The position numbers and the translations under genes were made by a program. This document shows positions 26,899 through 35,531 of a stretch of 54,461 nucleotides of DNA, in pieces. The notes beneath the pieces are model-generated. The model was not told where the DNA came from. It searched no databases and worked only from the letters and a program-made list of their open reading frames with translations. The stretch covers positions 1-54,461 of the forward strand of contig JAAELY010000054.1 in NCBI GenBank assembly GCA_024226335.1, given 5' to 3'. How positions within the stretch are numbered: the first letter of the stretch is position 1; every line of letters begins with the position of its first letter. The stretch comes from a bacterium. Lineage in GTDB: Bacteria; Myxococcota_A; UBA9160; SZUA-336.

Positions 26899-28752
26899 CT
26901 AGTTTCCTTTAGCCCGACGCATCTGAAATAGGCGCAGTTCGCGGGCGGCTTCGACGTGGTCCGGGCGCAGTTCCAGAACCTGTCGGAACATTCTCTCCGC
27001 CTCGGCCTGTTCTCCGCAAGCCTTTCTCGCCAGGCCCAGGTAGTAGTAGCCGGTCGTAGCCTTGGGAGCGAGGGAAATTCCTTTCTCTAGATGCTGGATT
27101 CCTTCTGCGCGGGCGTTGGGATCTCCCCGGTTCACCAGCAGGAAGGCCCAGCCGTACAGCGAGTGGAACTCGCCTTCTTCGGGGTCGAGATCTATCGCCT
27201 CTTGCAGACGCTCGAGCGCCTCGTCGTACTGACGAGCGCGAACGAGTTCCAGGCCCTTCTTGAACAGGACTTCAGCACCGAGAATGCGTTCGACCACCTC
27301 GGAGTCGTCGACCCCGAGGTTTCCGCTCTCGAGCTTCTGCAGGTAGCTTTCGCGTTCGCTTTCATTGCCCAGGGTCTGATGGGCATCCGAGATCAGGGCG
27401 AAGACCTCTCCGGCGACCTCCTGCAGTCCGACCGCGCCCACCTTGTCCGGGTGGTAGATTTTGGCCTTGCGGATGAACGCCTTGCGAATCTCGGATGTGG
27501 TAGCGGTCGGTTCCAGACCGAGAATCTCGAAGAAGTTCTGTTCACGCATACGCTCGAGCATCGCCTTGAGCTCGGTGTCCAGGTTCGTATGCGTCGTCGC
27601 GACCGGATTCGTCGACGATGTCGGCCCGACAGCCTCTGCCGTGGAGGCCGCTTTTGATTCTTCGGTGGCCGGATTCCGTTCGTCGAAACGGACACCACCC
27701 ACCAGATAGAGGGCAAAGAGCAAGGCTCCGAAACCTTCTGAGAGCTCTTGCACAGTCTTTTCGCCGTCGATGGCCGCGAGTGCATCGGCGACGGCCTTAT
27801 TGTGTTCAAAGCCGTCGAATTCGGTGATTGCACTGCTGACCGTGCAATCCGAGAAACGCGCGAGTTGCTCGCGAACGACTTCCGGACGCATGCGCATCGC
27901 GCCGCGCAAGATCGTTTCCTTGAGTCCCCACGGCAGTAGTTCGCTGGCCAGGTTGAGCGAGCGAACGCCCGCTTGACGCCAGGAGTCACCTTCTGCCCAC
28001 GAGAACAGTTCGAGCATCTTGTCTTCCGCTTGCTCCGCGAGCACGCGATCCAGTTCGGGTTTTTGAACCGCACCCATTTCGACCAGAATCTCACCGATGC
28101 GACGACCGGTCGCCTTGGCTCGTCGCAGCGAATCGCTATAGGTCTTCTCGCCGATCCGTCCGGAGCGCAGCAGACGCTGACCGAGCGCCTCTTTCGCCAG
28201 GTTCGAACGCAGAAAGCGCGGTGTGCCCTTGTCGAGCACCAGGATCTTGTGGCGCTTGCCGTCCTGGAAATGGATCGCTCCGCTGAAGTCTTCGCGGATG
28301 GCACGCCAGATCGTCTCTGCCGGCGTCTGCTCCTTTATGGAGGTCTTGTCGGCACGTTCAGCCGCCTCTCCGGGTACCTCTGCCTTGCCAAGGTGGCGCA
28401 CCAGATTCTCTGTCAGATCCGAAGCCGAAAACGGCTTTTCCAGGTACTCGTCTGCGCCCGCCTTCATGGCCGTAGCCACGTGATCGCGCCCGCGATAGAT
28501 GCCGCTGATCGCGATGATCTTTACGTCACGAGTGGCATCGCGAGACTTCAGTGACTCCATGACGCCGTAGCCGTCCTTCTTCGGCAGCAGCATGTCCAGG
28601 AGAATCAGGTCCGGAACGTTCTCGGAAATCGCCTTGATGGCTTCGTTTCCGTCGTGTACCTGGCGACAGGTGTAGCCCTGACTCTCGACAGCGCGTACCA
28701 GTGAACGCGCCAATGCGCGATCATCGTCGACAATGAGCACTTCTTTCGCCAA
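26899..28752 (-). CDS. Response regulator with DUF4388, J domain and TPR repeats
   Basis: A 617-residue cytoplasmic protein with four modules. REC domain 1-120: DD at 10-11, phosphoacceptor Asp53 (LILLDMLLPKKDGYGVM), Lys in EKPF. DUF4388/PATAN-like region ~140-350 (GAIHFQDGKRHKILVLDKGTPRFLRSNL, LEELFSWAEG-like motif). J domain ~405-465 with HPD at 434-436 (KIYHPDKVG). TPR region ~490-610 ending LRPDHVEAARELRL. REC plus DUF4388 plus J plus TPR is a deltaproteobacterial style and suggests a phosphorylation-controlled adaptor or chaperone recruiter. The start is TTG 28752, with GGGAG just upstream. It is followed by ilvE. Confidence 0.9.
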   Translation of the reverse strand: MAKEVLIVDDDRALARSLVRAVESQGYTCRQVHDGNEAIKAISENVPDLILLDMLLPKKDGYGVMESLKSRDATRDVKIIAISGIYRGRDHVATAMKAGADEYLEKPFSASDLTENLVRHLGKAEVPGEAAERADKTSIKEQTPAETIWRAIREDFSGAIHFQDGKRHKILVLDKGTPRFLRSNLAKEALGQRLLRSGRIGEKTYSDSLRRAKATGRRIGEILVEMGAVQKPELDRVLAEQAEDKMLELFSWAEGDSWRQAGVRSLNLASELLPWGLKETILRGAMRMRPEVVREQLARFSDCTVSSAITEFDGFEHNKAVADALAAIDGEKTVQELSEGFGALLFALYLVGGVRFDERNPATEESKAASTAEAVGPTSSTNPVATTHTNLDTELKAMLERMREQNFFEILGLEPTATTSEIRKAFIRKAKIYHPDKVGAVGLQEVAGEVFALISDAHQTLGNESERESYLQKLESGNLGVDDSEVVERILGAEVLFKKGLELVRARQYDEALERLQEAIDLDPEEGEFHSLYGWAFLLVNRGDPNARAEGIQHLEKGISLAPKATTGYYYLGLARKACGEQAEAERMFRQVLELRPDHVEAARELRLFQMRRAKGN

Positions 28753-28859
28753 ACGAGCTCCCAGAGAGGACAGGTTCTCTAGGCTGATCTATCGGCTTCG
28801 AATGGAGTCGTGTTGAGTCTTCGCGATGCACTCAGCGTCGGCACTGCTGCAAAATCGCA

Positions 28860-29897
28860 TCAACGCGAGAGTTGTTCCGCGATACCGGTGGCGAGAGGGG
28901 CGCGAATGACACCGCGCTCGGTCACGATCGCCGTTACGAACTCGGCCGGCGTGACGTCGAAGGCAGGGTGCAGAGCTTCAACGCCCTCGGGAGCAATCCG
29001 CGACCCGCGAAATTCGACGACTTCTTCGGAGCTGCGCTGCTCGATCGGGATCTCGGCGCCGCTGGCGGTTTCCGGATCGATCGTCGAGATCGGCGCCGCC
29101 ACGACGAACGGAATCCCGTGATGGTGTGCGAGCACCGCCAGTGTGTAGGTGCCGATCTTGTTGGCGACATCGCCATTGGCCGCGATCCGGTCCGCGCCCA
29201 CCACGACCATATCGACTTCGTCGCGCGCCATCATTGCGCCGCCCATCGAGTCGGTAATCAGCCGAACCGGAATTCCATCCCGGTCCAGCTCCCAGGCCGT
29301 GAGCCGCGCACCCTGCAGGTACGGGCGCGTTTCGCAGGCGAGTACGCCTTCGAGAAGTCCTTCTCGGGCCGCCGAGCGAATCACGCCCAGGGCCGTGCCG
29401 TAGCCCGCCGTCGCGAGTGCGCCCGCGTTGCAATGTGTGAGCACGCGCGTCTTCTTCTCGAAGAGTTCGACCGCCGCATCCCCCAGGGCCCGACAGTTGG
29501 CGACATCTTCGTCAAGGATCTGCTGCGCTAGTTCGCGAGCTTCCTGTTTGACTTCAGCGGCTGGACGGCCAGCCCCGAGCGATTCGGAGAGCCGGGTCTT
29601 CATCCGCTCGAGCGCCCAGGTCAGGTTCACGGCGGTGGGGCGCGTACGCGCGAGCCGTTGTACGACCCGCTCGAGAGTCTGCTCGAGTTGATCGTCTGCG
29701 GCAGTCGAGATTTCGATCGCCACGCCCATCGCCGCAGTTACACCGATCGCCGGGGCACCGCGCACGGCCATGTCTTCGATCGCGCGCGCAACTTCCTCTC
29801 CGCTCTTCAATAGCAGGTAGTGTTCCTGGCTCGGTAGCAGGCGTTGGTCGAGCAACTCGAGCCCGGAATCGCAGAGGCGCAGTGTGAAGAAACTCAC
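28860..29897 (-). CDS. mtnA: S-methyl-5-thioribose-1-phosphate isomerase
   Basis: MtnA isomerises methylthioribose-1-phosphate to methylthioribulose-1-phosphate in the methionine salvage pathway. The 345 residues contain RGAPAIGVTAAMGV (46-59), the catalytic Cys156 in THCNAGALATAGYG and Asp236 in VVGADRIAANGDVANKIGTY, matching Cys160 and Asp240 of Bacillus subtilis MtnA. The same fold also covers 5-methylthioribose/ribose variants, but the motifs fit MtnA. The GTG start overlaps the AsmA stop (GTGA), so it is translationally coupled as the last gene of the pafA-like operon. Confidence 0.95.
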   Translation of the reverse strand: MSFFTLRLCDSGLELLDQRLLPSQEHYLLLKSGEEVARAIEDMAVRGAPAIGVTAAMGVAIEISTAADDQLEQTLERVVQRLARTRPTAVNLTWALERMKTRLSESLGAGRPAAEVKQEARELAQQILDEDVANCRALGDAAVELFEKKTRVLTHCNAGALATAGYGTALGVIRSAAREGLLEGVLACETRPYLQGARLTAWELDRDGIPVRLITDSMGGAMMARDEVDMVVVGADRIAANGDVANKIGTYTLAVLAHHHGIPFVVAAPISTIDPETASGAEIPIEQRSSEEVVEFRGSRIAPEGVEALHPAFDVTPAEFVTAIVTERGVIRAPLATGIAEQLSR

Positions 29898-31816
29898 TCC
29901 GGCTTCTTTTCCTCTGCCGCCGGTGGTTCGGGTGCCTGTTCGGAAGGAGGGGACTCCTCGGGCTGCCCGCCGAGCAATCTTCCGAAGATCCCCTGGACCG
30001 CTTCCTTCGCCCCGGGTCCGAGCTTCTCTTCCAGCTTTCTTCCCAGGCGGCCATCGAGCTTCTCGTTCAACTTTTCGCGCGCCCGATCCTCGGCCGCAAG
30101 ACTTGCGGCCACCCGCGTCAGTTGAACTCTGTCGAGTCTGAGCCGCGGATTGTCGACGGTACCGGCGATTGAAGAGATCGGAATGACGCGTCTACGTCGT
30201 GGCTTTGAGCCCGAGAGTTCCTCGGCCAGTTCGTCGCCGAGTACGACCTCGCCCGAAAGATCGAGGGCAAGGTCGACCAGACCGACGGTGCCCCGCAGAT
30301 TTGCAGTGGCGTAGCGGTAGTTGAGCACGAGATTGTCGGTGTGCAGAACTCCATTCTCGATGGTGTAGTCCGCGGACAGGTTCTCGAAATCCTCCTGCTC
30401 GTAGCGGGACAGGTCCTTGCCTTTGACCTGAGCCACCAGAACCGGAATCTCCGAGAGCGGGCCGAGCAGTTCCTGGACCAGAGAGAAGCCGCGCAACTGG
30501 CCCGGTGTAATCGCGAAATGACCGCTGCCCGAAAGCGTATCGAGGTCACCACTCATGCGGAACTTGCCACCCGCGGCAAACGCGCCCAGGAGCTTGGAGT
30601 CGCCGGCGAAAAAGCCGATCAGGTCTTCGATCTTGTGCTCCCTGGCGTCGAATTCGAACGCAGAACGACCTCGTTCCAGATCGTAGCTACCCCTAACACC
30701 GATCTCGTTCTGGCCGATCTTCGCGCTCGCATCTTGTAGCGCGAGCACGGTTCCGCGCGCCGCGAGTGGGCCGGAAACAGACACCGGACCCTGCTCGAGG
30801 TCGACACCGGCACTATGGAGTGTCGCCGTTCCGACGATCGAAAGTGGCTCGAGTTTGACGCGGAACTCCTTGACGGCGACACCGCCTCGAAGACGGGGAG
30901 TGTCCTGGCCGAGAAAGGGCTGTAACGCGGCGAGGTCGATCTCGGTGCTCGTCAGGTGGATCTCCATGGGTTCAGCTTCCAGCAACAGGCGCAGCGGAAA
31001 CTCGTTTTTGCCCAGTTCGATGCTCGCTTCCTTCAAAACCCCTGCACTCAGCTCCTGGCCCAAAGGCCCGCTGATCCGCAGTCGATCGCCAGCTGGCTTT
31101 CGAAACGAATCACCCGATACCAGCGCGGCGTCATCGAGATTGATCTCGAAACTCTCGCCGATCTTCAGGTCTCCGCGCACGGGACCCGAGAGCTTTACTT
31201 CGTCCTGTGCGTAGTTGACATCGGCGAGGTCGAACTTCAGGGCCGTCGATCCGCCCAAGCTGAAGCGGCCGTCGAGCTTCCCGCCGCTGAAGGCATAGGG
31301 GCCGGCCTGCAAGTCAGCGTTTCGAACTCGGATGTTCTGGATCGCGAGTGCGGGCTTCGCGGGATCCGATTCACTTTCACCCTGGGCGGGCGCGCTCGCC
31401 TGCGCACCCGGGCTCTGCGCTGCATCCGGTCCTTGTGCAGGTGTCGGAAGGATCGGATCGCCATTCTCATCGAAGGGAATGAAGATCCTGGGTGATTCCA
31501 ATTCGACTGCGCGCAGTACTACCTGCCCGGTGAACAGCGGCAGGACAGCGATCTTCAATTGAAGTTCCGCGACGTCGGCCAGGGCCGGGGCGCCCGCTTC
31601 GTGGCCCGCGACGCTCAGACTCTGCACGCGAACCGCAGGGGTCGGGAAGACGCGCAGGTCGATCCCACCCAGTGTAACTTTGCGTCCCAGTGCTTCAGAG
31701 GCGTACTCGGTGATCGGTTCTCGATAGTCCTCGGCGTCGATCAACAGGAAGGCTGCAACCAGTACGGCTGCGAATCCGGCCGCCAAAACGCCCAGAACGA
31801 TTAGGATGCGCTTCAT
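29894..31816 (-). CDS. AsmA family protein
   Basis: A 640-residue envelope protein with one N-terminal membrane helix (MKRILIVLGVLAAGFAAVLVAAFLL) and a long beta-rich body. AsmA-type motifs are visible: AEDYREPITEYASEALGRKVTLGGIDLRVFPTPAVRVQSLSV near the start, VELESPRIFIPFDENG, and a C-terminal part with SGSGHFAITPGQLRGFSLVQEL and DLALDLSGEVVLGDELAEEL. AsmA proteins bridge inner and outer membranes and take part in lipid transport and outer-membrane assembly. A Pro/Ala-rich linker near residues 125-150 and a charged C-terminal tail (EESPPSEQAPEPPAAEEKKPE) are added. It lies 31 bases after gatA and overlaps mtnA. Confidence 0.87.
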   Translation of the reverse strand: MKRILIVLGVLAAGFAAVLVAAFLLIDAEDYREPITEYASEALGRKVTLGGIDLRVFPTPAVRVQSLSVAGHEAGAPALADVAELQLKIAVLPLFTGQVVLRAVELESPRIFIPFDENGDPILPTPAQGPDAAQSPGAQASAPAQGESESDPAKPALAIQNIRVRNADLQAGPYAFSGGKLDGRFSLGGSTALKFDLADVNYAQDEVKLSGPVRGDLKIGESFEINLDDAALVSGDSFRKPAGDRLRISGPLGQELSAGVLKEASIELGKNEFPLRLLLEAEPMEIHLTSTEIDLAALQPFLGQDTPRLRGGVAVKEFRVKLEPLSIVGTATLHSAGVDLEQGPVSVSGPLAARGTVLALQDASAKIGQNEIGVRGSYDLERGRSAFEFDAREHKIEDLIGFFAGDSKLLGAFAAGGKFRMSGDLDTLSGSGHFAITPGQLRGFSLVQELLGPLSEIPVLVAQVKGKDLSRYEQEDFENLSADYTIENGVLHTDNLVLNYRYATANLRGTVGLVDLALDLSGEVVLGDELAEELSGSKPRRRRVIPISSIAGTVDNPRLRLDRVQLTRVAASLAAEDRAREKLNEKLDGRLGRKLEEKLGPGAKEAVQGIFGRLLGGQPEESPPSEQAPEPPAAEEKKPE

Positions 31817-31847
31817 GACTGACGTATCGGAAGCTGCGAAACGGGCT

Positions 31848-33320
31848 TCATTCGGAATCTCCAGAAGGCACGGCCTTGTGCCAGTCCGTCTGACGTTGGA
31901 AAGCGTCTCCAATTCGCAAGAGAGTCTGTTCGTCGAGCGCTCGCCCCAGTAACTGGAAGCCCACCGGCAAGCCCGAGGCAGTGAATCCGCAGGGCAGGGC
32001 GATTCCCGGAAGCCCCGCCAGGTTCAGCGTGACCGTGAAGATGTCGGACATGTACATCTGCAGGGGATCCGCCGTGCGCTCGCCGAGTGGCCAGGCCGGT
32101 CCCGGCGTCGCAGGAGATGCCAGAACGTCGCAGACCTCGAAGGCGCGCGCGAAATCCCGGCGGATCAGTGTGCGCACCTGTTGCGCCTTGCGGTAGTACG
32201 CGTCGTAGTAACCGGCCGACAGTACATAGGTGCCGAGGATGATCCGCCGCTTGACCTCGGCGCCAAAACCTTCGGAACGCGTGCGGCGATACATCTCGTC
32301 GAGTTGATCGGATTCGGCGCGAAAGCCAAACTTCACACCGTCGTAGCGCGACAGGTTCGAAGAGGCTTCGGCGGTGCAGATCAGATAGTAGGTGGCGATG
32401 CCGAACTCACTGTGAGGCAGCGAAACGGGCACCGTCTTGGCACCCATGCTCTCCAGAGTGCTGACCGCCTCGCGCACCTTGAGCAGGACTTCGGGATCGA
32501 TGCCCTCTTCACTGAAGAGCTCTTCGGGAATCCCGATCCGCAGGCCTTCGACGGAACCGTCGAGACCTGCCGAGAACCTTGGCACCTCGCGTGGCACCGA
32601 CGTGGCGTCCTTGGGATCGTGCCCGCAGATCGTTTCGAGCAGGAGCGCCGAATCCTCGACCGAGTGTGAGAATGTTCCGATCTGGTCGAGCGAACTGGCA
32701 AACGCGACCAACCCGTAGCGAGACACCCGTCCGTAGGTCGGCTTGATGCCGACCACGCCGCAAAGTGCCGCCGGCTGCCGGATGGAACCGCCCGTGTCCG
32801 AACCCAGGGTTGCCGGTACCTGTCGCGCGGCGACGGCGGCGGCACTGCCGCCGCTCGAACCGCCGGGCACGCAGTCGGTGTTCCAGGGATTGCGCGTGGG
32901 TCCGTACGCGGAGTTCTCGCACGAAGAGCCCATTGCGAACTCGTCCATGTTTGTCGAGCCGACCACGATCATTCCGGCTTCGCGCAGTTTGCGCAATACC
33001 GTGGCTTCGTAGGGGGCGCGGAAGCCCTTCAAGATGCGCGAGCCGCAGGTGGTTTCGAATTCGGGACTCGCCAGGATGCCCTTGATGGCGATCGGCAATC
33101 CGTGCAGCGCCGAGCGGACTTCGCCCGCAGAGCGCTCGCGATCGGCTTCGTCCGCAGCCCGAAGCGCCGCCTCGGCGCGCACTTCGGAGAATGCCCCCAG
33201 CAAGTCATCGCTGGATTCGATCCGTTCCAGGCAATCCGCCACGATCTCGCGGCTGGAGAGCTCCCCACTTTCCAGGCTCGCACTCAGCGAACTCAGGGTT
33301 CTGGCCGAGAGCCGGCTCAA
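31848..33320 (-). CDS. gatA: Asp-tRNA(Asn)/Glu-tRNA(Gln) amidotransferase subunit A
   Basis: GatA hydrolyses glutamine and passes ammonia to GatB for tRNA-dependent Asn or Gln formation. The 490 residues keep the Ser-cisSer-Lys triad of the amidase signature family: Lys80 in PIAIKGIL, Ser155 in GGSSGGSAAAVAA and Ser179 in GSDTGGSIRQPAA. TTG 33320 is chosen as the start because it overlaps the gatC stop codon in TTGA and gives the usual length; the open frame continues through gatC to 33746. The subunit order C-A is normal; gatB is not in the window. Confidence 0.95.
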   Translation of the reverse strand: MSRLSARTLSSLSASLESGELSSREIVADCLERIESSDDLLGAFSEVRAEAALRAADEADRERSAGEVRSALHGLPIAIKGILASPEFETTCGSRILKGFRAPYEATVLRKLREAGMIVVGSTNMDEFAMGSSCENSAYGPTRNPWNTDCVPGGSSGGSAAAVAARQVPATLGSDTGGSIRQPAALCGVVGIKPTYGRVSRYGLVAFASSLDQIGTFSHSVEDSALLLETICGHDPKDATSVPREVPRFSAGLDGSVEGLRIGIPEELFSEEGIDPEVLLKVREAVSTLESMGAKTVPVSLPHSEFGIATYYLICTAEASSNLSRYDGVKFGFRAESDQLDEMYRRTRSEGFGAEVKRRIILGTYVLSAGYYDAYYRKAQQVRTLIRRDFARAFEVCDVLASPATPGPAWPLGERTADPLQMYMSDIFTVTLNLAGLPGIALPCGFTASGLPVGFQLLGRALDEQTLLRIGDAFQRQTDWHKAVPSGDSE

Positions 33321-33604
33321 TCGAGCACCTTGGGTACGACCATGGCGTGGTCGGTGTGTTCGGGCGCGTTGCGAACGGCTTCTTCCGGTGTGAGTACACC
33401 CGAGATTTCGTCGGCGCGCAGGGGAGTTTCGATCTCCAGAACATGGGTCGTCGCTTCGACTTCGGACGTGTCGAGTTCTTCGAGCTTCGCCATGTATTCC
33501 AGGATCTGATTCATGTCGCGCTGCAGTCCGGCCACCTCGCCCTCGTCGAGATTCAGATTGGCTAGCTGCGCGACGCTCAAAACGGTGTCGAGATTGATCT
33601 TCAT
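33317..33604 (-). CDS. gatC: Asp-tRNA(Asn)/Glu-tRNA(Gln) amidotransferase subunit C
   Basis: A 95-residue belt protein that holds GatA and GatB together. The motif set is typical: TVLSVAQLANLNLDEGEVAGLQRDMNQILEYMAKLEELDTSEVEATTHV and the ending DEISGVLTPEEAVRNAPEHTDHAMVVPKVL. It starts at ATG 33604, 77 bases after the pafA-like stop, and overlaps gatA by four bases. The frame is open far upstream (to 34438), but that part is antisense to nothing and in fact is a shadow of the pafA-like gene. Confidence 0.95.
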   Translation of the reverse strand: MKINLDTVLSVAQLANLNLDEGEVAGLQRDMNQILEYMAKLEELDTSEVEATTHVLEIETPLRADEISGVLTPEEAVRNAPEHTDHAMVVPKVLD

Positions 33605-33681
33605 CGGCAGGCAGAATAGCGCCTTTGGCCGCGCAGGCTCCTGCCCGACCAAGGGCTTGCGGGGCGAGTTCTGGATTCGGG

Positions 33682-35469
33682 CTAGCGGTCCTCGTCGTCC
33701 TGGGGGTCGAGTGGGTCTCGGAAGAAGCGCCAGTCCAGTTTCCCAAGCCTTACGCGATGCCAGGCGGCGTGGCCCGAAGCCGCATGTGCGTGCGCCCATT
33801 TGATCGCCTGACCCCGCGCCCAGGCGCGCGTATTGCGCGGTGGCTCGGTGCGCGCGCGCTCCACTTCGGTCGGCTGGCTGATGCGGAGCATTTCTCCCTG
33901 GCGCTCGAGGCGCCTGTAGCCGCCCCGCGGGCCGAGTTCGTGGTAGCGCAGGTCGGTCTTCCAGGCGCGAAACGCCAGATCCCGAAGCCTTCGCTCCGCA
34001 TCTGTATTCACCGCTCGAGCCGTCAGCCGTTCGCCCCGCTGCTCCAACTCCATGCGATCGGCGGGGTCGGGTACCTGCGCGTGTACCTGGCGCCGTTTGG
34101 CCAGCCAGTCGATGCGATCGCAAAGCGATTCGGGATCGCGCTCCAGCGCCTCCAGGGTTTCGCCCCAGCTGTGCAACACGCGGTTCTTCCAGGCATCGGT
34201 CGTCGCACCTTCCTCGGACAGTGCGCGACTCACCAGTGTGTAGTAACGGCGTTGCAACTCCAGGGCCGTGGCGCTCGAGCCGTCGAGGAGTTCGAGGCGG
34301 GTCTCCAGTTGCGGATCGTCGTTGACCCGGATGAGTGCGTCCATCGGATCGGCGAGTTCGGGCCAATCCCTCACCTTCCCCGCCTCGATCGCTTCCAGTA
34401 CCAGGGCTGTCGTGCCCACGCGCAAGACCTGCGCCCATTCCGAGAGGTTCGCGTCGCCGATCAAGAGATGTAGCCGTCGATGGCGTCGCAAGGGCGACCA
34501 GGGAAAGAAGAACAGATCGCGCATTTCAAAGATCGGCCGATCATCGCCTTCGGGAAAGATGCGGGCGAGTGACTTCAGGAACGGGGGTCGTTGCGCCAGA
34601 CGCACCAGTGGTCCGCCGTCGAAACGCACGGCTCCGGCACCTGTGAACAATGTGCGCGTGATCAGGTGTGCAGTCAGATTGCGCCGGATGTCGCGCAAGA
34701 AGAACAGATTGTAGAGATGCGAGTGCACTCGCATCAGTCCGTAGAGTGGACCGACGAGCCATTGCAGACGGCGCGCATAACGACCCGGCTGGGTTTCGAT
34801 ATCGCGTGAAAACCGACCGAGCGCGTCGAGGATCGACCAGCCCGCACGCGGCCACACTCGGCGCAAGAGACTCCCGAGCAGGAGCAGGCTCAATCCGAGC
34901 AGACCGCCCGCGATCAGCACAGCAATCTGCAGCGCGAAGACCGCAGCGATGACTGGCGCCGAGATCGCCCAGAGCAAAAGCCACGGCGGCAGGAACAGCG
35001 CCAGCCGTCCCAAGGGAAGCGGATCTTCTACCCAGTAGCTCTCGTGTGAGCCGAAGGTGTGGCCTTGACTGTCGACGTTGTTCTTGCCCAGGCGCAACTC
35101 ACCGGTATACCCGGCGAGTTGCAAACGCCGATTCACGTCCTCGGCCAGGTCTTCCACGAGTTCGTCCTTGGCGCGCTCGTAGTGGATCAGCCGGTAGGGA
35201 TCGCGACACTCAGGGCTGGCCAGTTCCAGCAGTCCGTGCTCGTACTCCTGGGCCGTCGCCTCGTAGTGGAAGGTGCCGCCATTTTCCAGGAAGCGACCTC
35301 CCTTCGAACGCAGCGGCGAAAAAGCGTGGGGCAGACTGCCGATGCGGCGCAGCAAAACCGCCTCGAAGTGCCTGTAAAGCTGCAAGTTCGTCGGCCTTGG
35401 AAGATCCGAATTCCCCGGGTGGTAGATCAGGGCGTATTCGGTTTCGATTCCAACGACGCGTTGCCTCAT
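33682..35469 (-). CDS. PafA/Dop-family protein (Pup ligase/deamidase-like) with membrane insertion
   Basis: A 595-residue member of the PafA/Dop family, which fold like glutamine synthetase and ligate or remove Pup. Family hallmarks: GIETEY (7-12), KNNVDSQGHTFGSHESY (129-145), TRTLFTGAGAVRFDGG, RRLHLLIGDANLSEWAQVL (331-349), TTALVLEAIEAG, DRIDWLAKRR, and the C-terminal domain with LRGQAIKWA-like text. Two oddities: residues ~152-204 are a hydrophobic insertion (LALFLPPWLLLWAISAPVIAAVFALQIAVLIAGGLLG), enough for one or two membrane helices, and the catalytic Asp of PafA/Dop aligns with Glu70 (FHYEATAQ). Substrate and reaction are unknown. No Pup gene is nearby. First gene of an operon with gatC, gatA, asmA and mtnA. 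Confidence 0.88.
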   Translation of the reverse strand: MRQRVVGIETEYALIYHPGNSDLPRPTNLQLYRHFEAVLLRRIGSLPHAFSPLRSKGGRFLENGGTFHYEATAQEYEHGLLELASPECRDPYRLIHYERAKDELVEDLAEDVNRRLQLAGYTGELRLGKNNVDSQGHTFGSHESYWVEDPLPLGRLALFLPPWLLLWAISAPVIAAVFALQIAVLIAGGLLGLSLLLLGSLLRRVWPRAGWSILDALGRFSRDIETQPGRYARRLQWLVGPLYGLMRVHSHLYNLFFLRDIRRNLTAHLITRTLFTGAGAVRFDGGPLVRLAQRPPFLKSLARIFPEGDDRPIFEMRDLFFFPWSPLRRHRRLHLLIGDANLSEWAQVLRVGTTALVLEAIEAGKVRDWPELADPMDALIRVNDDPQLETRLELLDGSSATALELQRRYYTLVSRALSEEGATTDAWKNRVLHSWGETLEALERDPESLCDRIDWLAKRRQVHAQVPDPADRMELEQRGERLTARAVNTDAERRLRDLAFRAWKTDLRYHELGPRGGYRRLERQGEMLRISQPTEVERARTEPPRNTRAWARGQAIKWAHAHAASGHAAWHRVRLGKLDWRFFRDPLDPQDDEDR

Positions 35470-35475
35470 TTCTAC

Positions 35476-35504
35476 AGTGTAGAGGGTTCTGGGCCGGGAG
35501 TGAA
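35476..35504 (-). promoter_or_regulatory. Possible sigma-70 promoter for the pafA-like operon
   Basis: On the minus strand TTCACT (35499-35504), 17 bases, then TACACT (35476-35481), each 4 of 6 to consensus. Only six bases separate the -10 from the ATG at 35469, so the mRNA would be nearly leaderless. The 62-base space is shared with divergent mutM. Confidence 0.3.
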
Positions 35505-35531
35505 TTCTTCCAGGCTTGCTAAGCTTTGCAA

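Noticed and set aside
31848-33746. Longer forms of gatA (632 residues) and of gatC (373 residues, to 34438)
   Set aside because: The additional N-termini are low-complexity, Arg-rich shadows; the usual lengths are obtained with TTG 33320 and ATG 33604.
33625-34473. 282-residue frame on the plus strand inside the pafA-like gene
   Set aside because: Antisense shadow of a well-supported PafA/Dop-family gene; its composition (Arg/Ala/Leu-rich with no domain) is typical for the complement of GC-rich coding DNA.
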